The notes under the pieces were generated by a model, which saw only the letters and a program-made list of their open reading frames with translations, had not been told where the DNA came from and ran no database searches. A stretch of DNA of 64,000 nt, from positions 21,985 through 85,984 of the forward strand of contig NZ_DATBBJ010000053.1 in assembly GCF_036271055.1 (NCBI RefSeq), written 5' to 3'. Of this stretch, positions 7,568 to 17,390 are shown in pieces (within the stretch, counting starts at the first letter, position 1; every line of letters begins with the position of its first letter). This DNA is from Scandinavium sp036271055. GTDB lineage: Bacteria > Pseudomonadota > Gammaproteobacteria > Enterobacterales > Enterobacteriaceae. The translations under genes and the position numbers were made by a program.

Positions 7568-9026
7568 ATTATTAGTGAACGTAACGCCATCGGAAACCCG
7601 TGTGGCGTATATCGATGGCGGTATTCTTCAGGAAATTCATATTGAGCGTGAAGCGCGACGCGGGATCGTAGGCAATATCTACAAAGGTCGTGTCAGCCGT
7701 GTCCTTCCTGGGATGCAGGCGGCATTTGTAGATATTGGCCTGGATAAGGCCGCGTTTCTTCACGCTTCTGACATCATGCCCCACACCGAATGCGTGGCCG
7801 GGGAAGAACAGAAGCAGTTCACCGTGCGCGATATTTCCGAGCTGGTACGCCAGGGCCAGGATTTGATGGTTCAGGTGGTCAAAGACCCACTCGGCACCAA
7901 AGGCGCGCGTCTGACCACCGACATCACCTTGCCTTCCCGTTATCTCGTATTCATGCCGGGCGCTTCACACGTTGGCGTATCCCAACGTATCGAAAGCGAG
8001 GCCGAGCGCGATCGTCTGAAAAACGTGGTCACGGAATACTGCGACGAACAGGGTGGATTCATCATCCGTACTGCTGCAGAAGGCGTGTGTGAAGAGGATT
8101 TGTCTTCTGATGCCGCTTATCTGAAACGCGTGTGGACTAAAGTGATGGAGCGTAAAAAACGCCCTCAAACGCGCTATCAGATGTACGGCGAGTTAGCGTT
8201 AGCCCAGCGTGTATTGCGTGATTTCGCTGATGCACAGCTCGATAAAATCCGCGTGGATTCGCGTCTGACGTTCGAAGCGTTGATGGAATTTACCGCCGAA
8301 TACATGCCGGAGATGACCAATAAGCTGGAGCACTACAGCGGTCGTCAGCCTATTTTCGATCTCTTTGATGTCGAAAATGAAATCCAGCGCGCGCTGGAAC
8401 GCAAGGTAGAGTTGAAGTCCGGCGGTTATCTGGTTATTGATCAAACCGAAGCGATGACCACCGTCGACATCAACACCGGGGCTTTTGTTGGGCACCGCAA
8501 CCTTGACGACACCATATTCAATACTAACATCGAAGCAACACAGGCGATTGCGCGTCAACTGCGTCTGCGTAACCTCGGTGGCATCATCATTATCGACTTT
8601 ATCGATATGAGTAACGAAGACCACCGCCGTCGGGTGCTGCATTCGCTGGAGCAGGCCTTGAACAAAGACCGTGTGAAAACCAGTATCAACGGTTTCTCGC
8701 AGTTGGGTCTGGTGGAAATGACCCGCAAACGCACGCGCGAAAGCGTTGAGCACGTGTTATGTCATCAATGCCCAACCTGTCACGGTCGCGGTACGGTGAA
8801 GACAGTCGAAACGGTATGCTACGAAATCATGCGTGAAATTGTGCGTGTTCATCACGCTTACGATTCCGACCGTTTCCTGGTTTACGCTTCGGCGGCTGTC
8901 GCTGAAACGCTGAAAGGCGAAGAGTCTCATGCGCTGGCGGAAGTGGAAATCTTCGTTGGCAAGCAGGTAAAAGTCCAGATTGAACCGCTCTATAATCAGG
9001 AGCAATTCGACGTGGTAATGATGTAG
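7557..9026 (+). CDS. rng: Ribonuclease G
   Basis: Endoribonuclease that matures the 5' end of 16S rRNA and degrades some mRNAs. The 489 residues equal E. coli RNase G. An S1 RNA-binding domain spans about 38-120. The catalytic magnesium ligands are D304 (VDINTG) and D347 (IIIDFID), and the zinc-link CPTC lies at 405-408. Unlike RNase E there is no C-terminal scaffold. The ATG at 7557 lies inside the end of yhdE and gives MTAELLVNV, the family start. Confidence 0.97.
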   Translation: MTAELLVNVTPSETRVAYIDGGILQEIHIEREARRGIVGNIYKGRVSRVLPGMQAAFVDIGLDKAAFLHASDIMPHTECVAGEEQKQFTVRDISELVRQGQDLMVQVVKDPLGTKGARLTTDITLPSRYLVFMPGASHVGVSQRIESEAERDRLKNVVTEYCDEQGGFIIRTAAEGVCEEDLSSDAAYLKRVWTKVMERKKRPQTRYQMYGELALAQRVLRDFADAQLDKIRVDSRLTFEALMEFTAEYMPEMTNKLEHYSGRQPIFDLFDVENEIQRALERKVELKSGGYLVIDQTEAMTTVDINTGAFVGHRNLDDTIFNTNIEATQAIARQLRLRNLGGIIIIDFIDMSNEDHRRRVLHSLEQALNKDRVKTSINGFSQLGLVEMTRKRTRESVEHVLCHQCPTCHGRGTVKTVETVCYEIMREIVRVHHAYDSDRFLVYASAAVAETLKGEESHALAEVEIFVGKQVKVQIEPLYNQEQFDVVMM

Positions 9027-9053
9027 TTTGCTGGCAGTTACAAGGAGAGATGC

Positions 9054-12000
9054 GTGAGGCGTTTGCCTGGAATCCTACTGATCACGGTGGCAACGTTGGT
9101 TGTTATCGTCGCGCTGCTGGTCAGTGGCTTGCGTCTCGTCTTGCCACAGCTGGACAAATGGCGTCCGCAACTACTTGAGCGAATTGCCGAGTCGACCGGG
9201 CATCCCGTTGAAGCTTCACAGCTCAAGGCGAGTTGGCAGAATTTTGGCCCAACGCTGGAAGTCCGGGATATCAAAGCCGGGATGAAAAATGGCGGACAGA
9301 TGTCCGTCAAACGCGTCACTCTGGCGCTCGATGTTTGGCAAAGCCTCCTGCATTTCCGCTGGCAGTTCCGCGAACTGACGTTCTGGCAGCTGCAAATTCG
9401 CACCAACACCCCTTTACAGCACAACGACAGCAGCGGTCAGCTGAAAACCGATCGCATCGGCGATCTGTTCCTGCGTCAGTTCGATCAATTTACCCTTCGC
9501 GATAGCCATCTTAGTTTCCTGACCCTTTCCGGCCAGCGCGCTGAACTTGCTATTCCTCAACTGACCTGGATGAACGGTAAAAATCGCCATCGGGCAGAGG
9601 GCGAACTGAGCCTGTCGAGTCTTACGGGCCAGCATGGATTAATGAAAGTCCGTATGGATCTGCGTGATGAGAATGGTCTGCTGAATGAAGGCCGGCTATG
9701 GGTGCAAGCCGATGATATCGACGTGAAACCGTGGTTAGGGCGTTGGATGGAAGACAACATCGCGCTGACGTCGGCACGTTTTAGCCTTGAAGGCTGGATT
9801 GACCTGGACAAAGGGGATATTTCCAGCGGCGATGTTTGGCTGAAGAAAGGTGGTGCTAGCTGGAAAGGCGATAAACAACCTCATGACCTTTCGGTTGATA
9901 ATCTGACGGCGCACATCACGCGTGAAAATACAGGGTGGTCATTCCATATTCCTGATACGCGTATTGCGATAGACGGCAAACGCTGGCCGCAGGGCGCGCT
10001 GGCGATGGCGTGGATCCCAAATCAGGAAGTAGGCGGAAAAGATAATCAGCGCAGTGATGAACTGCGTATTCGCGCCAGTAATCTCGAACTGAGCGGGCTT
10101 TCAGGCTTGTTGCCGATTGCCGAGAAACTCTCGCCGTCGCTGGGGGAAATCTGGGAAACAACCCAACCCGCCGGGCAGATTGATGCGCTGGCGCTGGATA
10201 TTCCTTTGCAAGCCACCGAGAAAACCCGTTTCCAGGCAGCCTGGAGCAACCTCGGTTGGAAACAATGGAAGTTGTTGCCAGGTGCGGAACATTTTTCCGG
10301 TCGGGCAGAAGGCAGCGTGGAAAATGGTTCCGTGAATGTCAGCATGCAAAACGCCAAAATGCCTTACGAGACGGTGTTCCGTGCGCCGCTTGAAGTCGCC
10401 AAAGGCGTGGCGAATTTGTCATGGGTGAAAAATGACAAAGGCTTCATGTTAGATGGGCGTGATATCGATGTGCAGGCGAAGGCCCTCCATGCGCATGGCG
10501 GGTTCCGCTGGCTTCAGCCAAAGGATGATGAGCCATGGCTGGGCATTCTCGCCGGGATCAGCACCGATGACGGTGGCCAGGCGTGGCGTTATTTCCCGGA
10601 AAATCTGATGGGCAAAGCGCTGGTCGATTACCTCAGCTCGGCGATTAAAGGCGGCCAGGCCGATAACGCCACGCTGGTGTACGGCGGTAATCCGCATCTG
10701 TTCCCCTATAAACACAATGAAGGGCAGTTCCAGGTGTGGGTGCCGTTGCACAACGCGACTTTCGCCTTTCAGCCGGACTGGCCTGCGCTCAACAATCTCA
10801 ATATTGACCTCAACTTCCTCAATGACGGCCTGTTTATGCAGGCTGACAAAGTGGCGTTGGGCGGCGTAACCGCACACAATCTCAACGCGGCAATCCCTGA
10901 CTACTCGAAAGATAAGCTGATTATTGATTCGCAGATTACCGGGCCGGGTAAAGCCGTCGGACCGTATTTTAAAGAATCCCCACTGAAAGATTCATTAGGT
11001 GCGACGCTTGATGAACTCCAGCTCGATGGCGATGTGAATGCTCGCTTACATTTGGATATTCCACTCAATGGCAAACAAGTGTTGGCGAAAGGCGAAGTGC
11101 GTCTCAATAACAACAGCCTGTTTATCAAGCCTCTTAACAGCACGCTGGAAAACCTCAGCGGTGGATTTAGCTTCGAAAATGGTGATCTGAAAAGTGGGCC
11201 GATGACCGCTCGCTGGTTTAATCAGCCACTGAACGTTGATTTCTCCACCACCGAAGGGCAAAAGGCTTATCAGGTGGCGGTCAATATGGACGCCAACTGG
11301 CAGCCGAATCGAACCGGGATGCTGCCAAAGCAAATCAACGAAGCGATCAGCGGCAGCATACCCTGGCAGGGCAAAGTGGCGATTGAACTACCGTATAAAG
11401 GCAGCGCCAGCTACAAGGTCGATATCGCGGGTGACCTGAAGAATGTGAGCAGTCGCTTACCGGCTCCGGTCGACAAAAAAGCCGGTGAACCTCTGCCGGT
11501 GAAATTCAACGTTGAAGGCGGTCTCAACCGCTTTGATTTAACCGGCAGCGTGGGCGCGAAAGACCATCTCAACAGCCGCTGGTTGCTGAATAAAAAACTC
11601 AAGCTCGACCGTGCGATTTGGGCATCAGACAGCCGCAGCGTACCGCCATTGCCGGATGCGCCCGGCATAGAGCTGAATTTACCGCGAATGGATGGCGCAC
11701 AATGGCTGGCACTGTTCCGCCAGGGTGCTGCTGATAGCGTCGGTAGCGCCGCCGAATTCCCTCAGCGTATTACCCTCAGAACCCCGGCGTTAACCATGGG
11801 CGGTCAGCGCTGGAACAACTTGAGTATTGTGTCTCAGCCGATGGCAAACGGCACCAGCATTGAAGCGCAAGGTCGTGAAATTAACGGCACATTGACGCTG
11901 CGTAATAATGCGCCGTGGCTGGCTTCCATCCGCTATCTCTACTACAACCCTTCGACTCACAATACCACCGGGCAGCCGGTGGGTAGTGGGCTGATGAGCA

Positions 12001-12851
12001 ATAATCGTATCGATTTCCAGAGCTGGCCGGATATGCAGTTACGCTGTGCAGAATGCTGGTTATGGGGGCAGAAATATGGCCGCGTCGACGGGGATTTCTC
12101 CATCAAAGGCAATACTTTATCGCTGGCGAACGGTCTGCTGGACACCGGGTTTGCGCGTTTGACAGTGGATGGCGAATGGGTGAATACGCCAGGTAACGAG
12201 CGCACATCGTTGAAAGGCAAACTGCGCGGCAAAAAACTGGATTCTGCGGTTAATTTCTTCGGCATTTCAACGCCAATCCGCGATTCCTCTTTCGATTTAG
12301 ACTACGACCTGCACTGGCGTGACGAGCCCTGGACGCCAGACGTTGCCTCGCTGAACGGTATCCTGAAAGCGCATTTGGGCAAAGGTGAATTTACCGATAT
12401 CAGCACAGGTCATGCGGGTCAGTTGCTGCGACTGCTGAGTGTCGATGCCTTGCTGCGCAAGCTGCGCTTCGATTTTAGCGACACGTTCAGCGAAGGGTTC
12501 TATTTCGATTCCATTCGCAGCACCGCGTGGATCAAAGACGGTACGTTACACACCGACGATACGCTGGTCGATGGCCTTGAAGCGGATATCGCAATGAAAG
12601 GCTCGGTTAATCTGGTGCGCCGTGAACTGAATATGGAAGCGGTCGTGGCACCTGAGATCTCCGCGACCGTCGGTGTCGCCACTGCGTTTGCTATCAACCC
12701 GATTGTGGGAGCCGCCGTGTTTGCCGCCAGTAAAGTGCTGGGGCCACTGTGGAGCAAAGTATCGATTCTGCGTTACCACATCAGCGGACCTATCGATCAG
12801 CCTCAAATCAATGAAGTGCTGCGCCAGGCGCGCGGCGATAAAAAGCAATGA
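9054..12851 (+). CDS. yhdP: AsmA-like envelope protein YhdP
   Basis: Very long inner-membrane protein of the AsmA-like group. YhdP, TamB and YdbH together are needed to move phospholipids to the outer membrane, and YhdP also affects outer-membrane permeability. The 1265 residues compare with 1266 in E. coli. One N-terminal membrane helix (about 7-29) is followed by a long beta-rich periplasmic part and a conserved C-terminal DUF3971/AsmA region ending near a second hydrophobic patch (about 1208-1235). The start is GTG at 9054 behind AAGGAG, giving MRRLPGIL. It follows rng by 27 bases and precedes tldD. Confidence 0.95.
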   Translation: MRRLPGILLITVATLVVIVALLVSGLRLVLPQLDKWRPQLLERIAESTGHPVEASQLKASWQNFGPTLEVRDIKAGMKNGGQMSVKRVTLALDVWQSLLHFRWQFRELTFWQLQIRTNTPLQHNDSSGQLKTDRIGDLFLRQFDQFTLRDSHLSFLTLSGQRAELAIPQLTWMNGKNRHRAEGELSLSSLTGQHGLMKVRMDLRDENGLLNEGRLWVQADDIDVKPWLGRWMEDNIALTSARFSLEGWIDLDKGDISSGDVWLKKGGASWKGDKQPHDLSVDNLTAHITRENTGWSFHIPDTRIAIDGKRWPQGALAMAWIPNQEVGGKDNQRSDELRIRASNLELSGLSGLLPIAEKLSPSLGEIWETTQPAGQIDALALDIPLQATEKTRFQAAWSNLGWKQWKLLPGAEHFSGRAEGSVENGSVNVSMQNAKMPYETVFRAPLEVAKGVANLSWVKNDKGFMLDGRDIDVQAKALHAHGGFRWLQPKDDEPWLGILAGISTDDGGQAWRYFPENLMGKALVDYLSSAIKGGQADNATLVYGGNPHLFPYKHNEGQFQVWVPLHNATFAFQPDWPALNNLNIDLNFLNDGLFMQADKVALGGVTAHNLNAAIPDYSKDKLIIDSQITGPGKAVGPYFKESPLKDSLGATLDELQLDGDVNARLHLDIPLNGKQVLAKGEVRLNNNSLFIKPLNSTLENLSGGFSFENGDLKSGPMTARWFNQPLNVDFSTTEGQKAYQVAVNMDANWQPNRTGMLPKQINEAISGSIPWQGKVAIELPYKGSASYKVDIAGDLKNVSSRLPAPVDKKAGEPLPVKFNVEGGLNRFDLTGSVGAKDHLNSRWLLNKKLKLDRAIWASDSRSVPPLPDAPGIELNLPRMDGAQWLALFRQGAADSVGSAAEFPQRITLRTPALTMGGQRWNNLSIVSQPMANGTSIEAQGREINGTLTLRNNAPWLASIRYLYYNPSTHNTTGQPVGSGLMSNNRIDFQSWPDMQLRCAECWLWGQKYGRVDGDFSIKGNTLSLANGLLDTGFARLTVDGEWVNTPGNERTSLKGKLRGKKLDSAVNFFGISTPIRDSSFDLDYDLHWRDEPWTPDVASLNGILKAHLGKGEFTDISTGHAGQLLRLLSVDALLRKLRFDFSDTFSEGFYFDSIRSTAWIKDGTLHTDDTLVDGLEADIAMKGSVNLVRRELNMEAVVAPEISATVGVATAFAINPIVGAAVFAASKVLGPLWSKVSILRYHISGPIDQPQINEVLRQARGDKKQ

Positions 12852-12937
12852 TTTGACGGACGTTACAATTTACCTCACTCTCAATAGAGACAACTGAATT
12901 TCCGCGACCTTTGCGGCAACCAACGAGTAGCAAAACG

Positions 12938-14383
12938 ATGAGTCTGAATCTGGTAAGTGAACATTTGCTGTCGGCGAACGGCCTGAGTCATCAGGACCTG
13001 TTTACCATACTTGGCCAACTTGCCGAGCGTCGCCTCGACTACGGCGATCTCTATTTCCAGTCGAGCTATCACGAGTCCTGGGTGTTAGAAGACAGCATCA
13101 TCAAAGACGGATCGTACAATATCGATCAGGGCGTCGGCGTCCGTGCCGTGAGCGGTGAGAAAACCGGCTTCGCCTATGCCGATCAGATTAGCCTGCTGGC
13201 GCTGGAAAACAGTGCGCAGGCTGCCCGCACTATCGTTCGCGATACTGGCGATGGCAAAGTCCATGCACTCGGTGCAAAAGAGTATTCTCCGCTGTACACC
13301 AGTCTCGACCCGCTGCAAAGCATGAGTCGTGAAGAGAAACTCGATATTCTGCGTCGCGTCGATAAAGCCGCACGCGCAGCAGACAAACGCGTACAGGAAG
13401 TGACGGCGAGCCTGACCGGTGTTTATGAACTGATTCTGGTCGCGGCGACAGACGGTACGTTGGCGGCAGACGTACGCCCGCTGGTGCGCCTGTCGGTCAG
13501 TGTGCTGGTAGAAGAGGACGGCAAACGCGAACGCGGATCCAGCGGCGGCGGCGGTCGTTTCGGCTATGACTATTTCCTCGGTGACGTGGACGGCGAAGTG
13601 CGTGCCGACGCGTGGGCGAGGGAAGCCGTGCGAATGGCGATGATCAACCTCAACGCCATAGCAGCGCCTGCAGGCACTATGCCCGTGGTACTTGGCGCAG
13701 GCTGGCCGGGCGTACTGCTTCACGAAGCGGTGGGTCACGGTCTGGAAGGCGACTTTAACCGTCGTGGCACTTCGGTGTTCAGCGGTCAGATGGGCCAGTT
13801 AGTGGCATCCGAGCTCTGCACCGTTGTCGATGACGGCACCATGTCTGATCGTCGCGGTTCTGTGTCTATCGACGATGAAGGCACGCCGGGCCAATACAAC
13901 GTGTTGATCGAAAAGGGTGTGCTGAAAGGCTACATGCAGGACAAACTCAATGCGCGTCTGATGGGTGTGAAGCCAACCGGTAACGGTCGCCGTGAATCCT
14001 ACGCACACTTGCCGATGCCGCGTATGACCAATACTTATATGCTTGATGGTAAATCCACGCCGCAGGAAATCATCGAATCGGTTGATTACGGTATTTATGC
14101 GCCTAACTTTGGTGGCGGCCAGGTGGATATCACCTCCGGTAAATTTGTGTTCTCGACGTCAGAAGCGTATCTGATCGAGAAAGGCAAAGTGACCAAAGCG
14201 GTGAAAGGTGCCACGCTGATCGGTTCGGGCATTGAAGCCATGCAGCAGATCTCGATGGTCGGTAATGATCTGAAACTGGATAACGGCGTCGGTGTCTGTG
14301 GCAAAGAAGGGCAGAGCCTGCCGGTCGGTGTCGGTCAGCCAACGCTGAAAGTCGACAGCCTGACGGTTGGCGGTACGGCATAA
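12938..14383 (+). CDS. tldD: Metalloprotease subunit TldD
   Basis: Catalytic subunit of the TldD/TldE zinc protease, which unfolds and degrades peptides, matures microcin B17, and also affects CcdA decay. The 481 residues equal E. coli. The zinc motif HEAVGH at 262-267 is intact and sits in the family context LLHEAVGHGLEGDF. The ATG at 12938 gives MSLNLVSEHL, the family N-terminus. TldE (PmbA) is encoded elsewhere. Confidence 0.97.
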   Translation: MSLNLVSEHLLSANGLSHQDLFTILGQLAERRLDYGDLYFQSSYHESWVLEDSIIKDGSYNIDQGVGVRAVSGEKTGFAYADQISLLALENSAQAARTIVRDTGDGKVHALGAKEYSPLYTSLDPLQSMSREEKLDILRRVDKAARAADKRVQEVTASLTGVYELILVAATDGTLAADVRPLVRLSVSVLVEEDGKRERGSSGGGGRFGYDYFLGDVDGEVRADAWAREAVRMAMINLNAIAAPAGTMPVVLGAGWPGVLLHEAVGHGLEGDFNRRGTSVFSGQMGQLVASELCTVVDDGTMSDRRGSVSIDDEGTPGQYNVLIEKGVLKGYMQDKLNARLMGVKPTGNGRRESYAHLPMPRMTNTYMLDGKSTPQEIIESVDYGIYAPNFGGGQVDITSGKFVFSTSEAYLIEKGKVTKAVKGATLIGSGIEAMQQISMVGNDLKLDNGVGVCGKEGQSLPVGVGQPTLKVDSLTVGGTA

Positions 14384-14392
14384 TATCCGGAT

Positions 14393-14418
14393 GCCCGGTA
14401 AACGCAGTATTACCGGGC
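14393..14418 (+). terminator. Hairpin after tldD (terminator or REP-like)
   Basis: A perfect 9-bp stem (14393-14401 with 14410-14418) with an 8-base loop lies 10 bases past the tldD stop. The T-tract is weak, so it may be a REP-type element that stabilises the 3' end rather than a strong terminator. Confidence 0.5.
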
Positions 14419-14468
14419 ATTCTCCACCAACACATTGATTTTCCTTGTTTGCTTAACGGAAACAGCAG

Positions 14469-15188
14469 ATGAAGATCGCCCGTCATCAGCGTATTGCTGC
14501 GCTTCTCACCCAATCCCAAAGTTTGACCACCGATCAACTGGCTCTCCTCCTGGGCGTCAGCAAAGAAACCGTGCGTCGCGATCTCAGCGAACTGCAACAG
14601 CAAGGCAAAATTCAGCGTAGCCACGGGCGAGCGCGTGCGATTCGTCGTGATAATCAGGGTAACGAAGCGCCTTTCCACGCTCGGTTGAAAAGCCATTATG
14701 CCCACAAATCTGACATTGCCCGGCACGCGCTGGCATGGATAGACGAAGGAATGACGATTGCGTTGGATGCGAGTTCTACCTGCTGGTTTTTGGCGCGTCA
14801 GCTGCCGGACATTCCGATAACCGTTTTCACCAATAGCCATCCCGTGTGCATGGAGTTGGGTAAGCGTGAGCATATTCGACTGATAAGCTCCGGTGGAGAA
14901 CTGCAGCGCCAGTACGGTTATTACGTTAACCCGGCGCTGGTGTCCCAACTGAAAATGCTGGAAATAGATCTGTTTATTTTTTCCTGCGAGGGCGTCGATC
15001 GCAACGGTGTGATGTGGGATCCGAGCGGCCACAACGCCAGCTATAAATCGCTGTTGCTCAAGCGGGCGTCGCAGTCGCTGTTGCTGATGGATAAAAGCAA
15101 ATTCAATCGTTCAAGCGAAGTGCGTATCGGCCCCATCAGTGACGTGACGCATCTCATTTCTGATGTTGAACCCGAAGCAATCCTTTAG
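14469..15188 (+). CDS. DeoR-family regulator closely resembling FucR (L-fucose operon activator)
   Basis: Cytoplasmic transcription regulator of 239 residues. An N-terminal winged helix-turn-helix (LTTDQLALLLGVSKETVRRDL at about 17-37) precedes a DeoR sugar-phosphate sensor domain. Similarity to E. coli FucR (243 residues) runs along the whole length, including LKSHYAHK, LDASSTCW and SKFNRS. However, no fuc gene is nearby, and K-12 has nothing between tldD and aaeR. It is probably a paralogue or relocated relative of FucR; its ligand and targets are unknown. The last codons overlap the end of aaeR, which is read from the other strand. The ATG at 14469 gives the FucR-like start MKIARHQRI. Confidence 0.8.
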   Translation: MKIARHQRIAALLTQSQSLTTDQLALLLGVSKETVRRDLSELQQQGKIQRSHGRARAIRRDNQGNEAPFHARLKSHYAHKSDIARHALAWIDEGMTIALDASSTCWFLARQLPDIPITVFTNSHPVCMELGKREHIRLISSGGELQRQYGYYVNPALVSQLKMLEIDLFIFSCEGVDRNGVMWDPSGHNASYKSLLLKRASQSLLLMDKSKFNRSSEVRIGPISDVTHLISDVEPEAIL

Positions 15189-16111
15189 GGTTTCCCGCGC
15201 CCGGTCATGCCCTGAAAACGCATAGCCACATCGCCAAAATAGTCGGTGAGGTAGTTGAGACAGACCTGCACTTTCAGCGGCAGTTTGTCTTTTTCGGTAT
15301 AAACGGCATACACCGGACGCGGATCGGACTGATAACGCGGCAGTAAGATCTCAAGCTCACCACGGTTGATTTCGTTGATCACCCACATCAGTGGCACAAA
15401 GGCGATCCCGGCCCCGGCGGTCAGCCAGCGGTTTAGCGTCATCGCATCGTTGGTGACGAAGCGCCCCTGCGGGATCAGTTTGGTCGACAGACCTTCCGGG
15501 GCAATCAGTTCAAATTCATTGTGTGGACGAATGCTGTATTCCAGCCAGGAATGATTGGCAAGATCGGCGGGTTTCTCTGGCGTACCAGCCTGTTGCAGAT
15601 AGCTTTTTGCCGCGCACAATACCATCGGCATCGATCCGAGGCGACGGGAAAAAAGCCCCGAATCTTGCAGCGCGCCAACGCGGATAACCAGATCCAAACC
15701 GTCAGCAATTAAATCTGGAGCCGGAATACCCGTCACCAGATTCACCGATAATTCAGGGTGTACTTTGAGCATTTCCGCGGTGATCTTTGCGAGCACATTT
15801 TGTGCCATGGTTGAAGAACACCCCACCCGCAACGTACCGATTGGCGTATTGTTAAAAGCATAAAGCTGTTCGTGTACGTCCTGCACTTCGTACAACATTC
15901 GTCGACAGCCCTGATAATAAATCTTGCCGGCTTCGGTCAATCCGATGCTCCGGGTACTGCGGTTCAGGAGCTTAACCTGCAGTTCATCTTCAAGTTTAGA
16001 AACGGTTTGGCTGATCGAAGAGACGCTCATTTCAAGTTGTCTCGCGGCTGCCGTAAAGGAGCCAAACTCGACGACTTTGGCGAACACTGACATACGTTTT
16101 AGTCGTTCCAT
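15185..16111 (-). CDS. aaeR: LysR-type activator AaeR
   Basis: LysR regulator that activates aaeXAB in response to aromatic carboxylic acids such as p-hydroxybenzoate. The 308 residues compare with 309 in E. coli. The helix-turn-helix occupies about residues 1-60 (GSFTAAARQLEMSVSSISQ), followed by a two-lobed effector domain. It is divergent from aaeX with 130 bases between, the usual LysR layout. Its stop overlaps the stop of the FucR-like gene by 4 bases on the opposite strand. Confidence 0.95.
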   Translation of the reverse strand: MERLKRMSVFAKVVEFGSFTAAARQLEMSVSSISQTVSKLEDELQVKLLNRSTRSIGLTEAGKIYYQGCRRMLYEVQDVHEQLYAFNNTPIGTLRVGCSSTMAQNVLAKITAEMLKVHPELSVNLVTGIPAPDLIADGLDLVIRVGALQDSGLFSRRLGSMPMVLCAAKSYLQQAGTPEKPADLANHSWLEYSIRPHNEFELIAPEGLSTKLIPQGRFVTNDAMTLNRWLTAGAGIAFVPLMWVINEINRGELEILLPRYQSDPRPVYAVYTEKDKLPLKVQVCLNYLTDYFGDVAMRFQGMTGRGKP

Positions 16112-16126
16112 TGTTCACTCTGAGTT

Positions 16127-16148
16127 AAAAGTGATTTAGATCACACAA
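16127..16148. promoter_or_regulatory. Predicted CRP site between aaeR and aaeX
   Basis: AGTGA (16130-16134), six bases, then TCACA (16141-16145): nine of the ten consensus half-site bases match. It lies in the divergent control region and could act on either gene. I do not know of CRP control being reported here. Confidence 0.5.
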
Positions 16149-16241
16149 TATAGATCAGGCCACGACAGTTACGCTAATATATTGTTAGCTGAATAATAAA
16201 AGCATCACTGCTCTCACCTGCATTTCTACATCAAGGTCAAC

Positions 16242-16445
16242 ATGAGTCTGTTTCCCGTCATCGTGATTTTCGGTCTCTCGTTTCCGCCGATCTTCGTCGA
16301 ACTGCTATTGTCGCTCGCCATTTTTTGGCTACTGCGTCGGATGCTGGTCCCTACCGGAATCTATGATTTTGTCTGGCATCCAGCGCTGTTTAATACTGCG
16401 CTATATTGCTGTTTGTTCTATTTGATATCGCGTCTGTTCGTTTGA
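16242..16445 (+). CDS. aaeX: Small membrane protein AaeX
   Basis: 67-residue protein with two hydrophobic helices (about 3-30 and 45-66), first gene of aaeXAB. Its role is not known; efflux needs only aaeA and aaeB. Length and sequence match E. coli AaeX (DUF1656 family). It ends 7 bases before aaeA. Confidence 0.93.
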   Translation: MSLFPVIVIFGLSFPPIFVELLLSLAIFWLLRRMLVPTGIYDFVWHPALFNTALYCCLFYLISRLFV

Positions 16446-16452
16446 GGTCGTT

Positions 16453-17385
16453 GTGAAAACACTAACAAGAAAAATTTCCCGAACTGCCATCACGCTGATT
16501 CTGGTGGTGTTAGCCTTTATCGCTATTTTCCATGCGTGGGTGTATTACACCGAATCACCGTGGACCCGTGATGCGCGCTTTAGCGCGGATGTCGTCGCGA
16601 TAGCGCCAGACGTGGCAGGGCTTATCACTGAGGTGAATGTCAAAGACAATCAGCTGGTGCGTAAAAACCAGGTGCTGTTCACCATCGATCAGCCGCGCTA
16701 CCAGAAAGCACTTGAAGAAGCCGAAGCTGACGTTGCTTATTATCAGGTGCTGGCCGCGGAAAAACGCCGTGAAGCAGGACGCCGCAACCAGTTGGGGACG
16801 ATGGCGATGTCCCGTGAAGAAATTGAGCAGGCCAACAACATTCTACAGACCGTGGAGCACCAGTTAGCGAAAGCGCAGGCGACCCGCGATCTGGCACGAC
16901 TTGATTTGGAGCGTACCGTGATCCGCGCCCCGGCCGATGGCTGGGTGACAAACCTTAACGTTTATACCGGTGAATTTATCACGCGCGGCTCAACGGCCGT
17001 GGCACTGGTGAAAAAAGAGAGTTTCTACGTCATCGCTTATATGGAAGAAACCAAGCTTGAGGGCGTGCGTCCGGGCTATCGTGCGGAAATTACCCCGCTT
17101 GGCAGCACCAAAGTTATCCGAGGCACTGTCGACAGCATCGCGGCAGGCGTGACTAACGCCAGCAGCAGCAGTGATGCAAAAGGCATGGCGACCATTGATT
17201 CCAATCTGGAGTGGGTGCGTTTAGCGCAGCGCGTGCCGGTGCGTATTCGTCTCGACGCGCAGCAGGACAACCTGTGGCCTGCTGGTACGACTGCGACGGT
17301 GATCATCACCGGGGCGAAAGACAGAGACACGCAGAACGCGTCTTTCTTCCAGAAGTTAGGTATGCGTCTGCGTGAGTTCGGTTAA
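16453..17385 (+). CDS. aaeA: Aromatic carboxylic acid efflux membrane-fusion protein AaeA
   Basis: HlyD/EmrA-type periplasmic adaptor that works with AaeB to export p-hydroxybenzoate and similar acids. The 310 residues match E. coli. An N-terminal membrane anchor (about 13-33) is followed by a split lipoyl domain (VAIAPDVAGLITEV and VIRAPADGWVTNL) around a coiled-coil hairpin, then a beta-barrel domain. The start is GTG at 16453, which gives MKTLTRKISR. aaeB follows after 5 bases. Confidence 0.96.
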   Translation: MKTLTRKISRTAITLILVVLAFIAIFHAWVYYTESPWTRDARFSADVVAIAPDVAGLITEVNVKDNQLVRKNQVLFTIDQPRYQKALEEAEADVAYYQVLAAEKRREAGRRNQLGTMAMSREEIEQANNILQTVEHQLAKAQATRDLARLDLERTVIRAPADGWVTNLNVYTGEFITRGSTAVALVKKESFYVIAYMEETKLEGVRPGYRAEITPLGSTKVIRGTVDSIAAGVTNASSSSDAKGMATIDSNLEWVRLAQRVPVRIRLDAQQDNLWPAGTTATVIITGAKDRDTQNASFFQKLGMRLREFG

Positions 17386-17390
17386 TCGCG

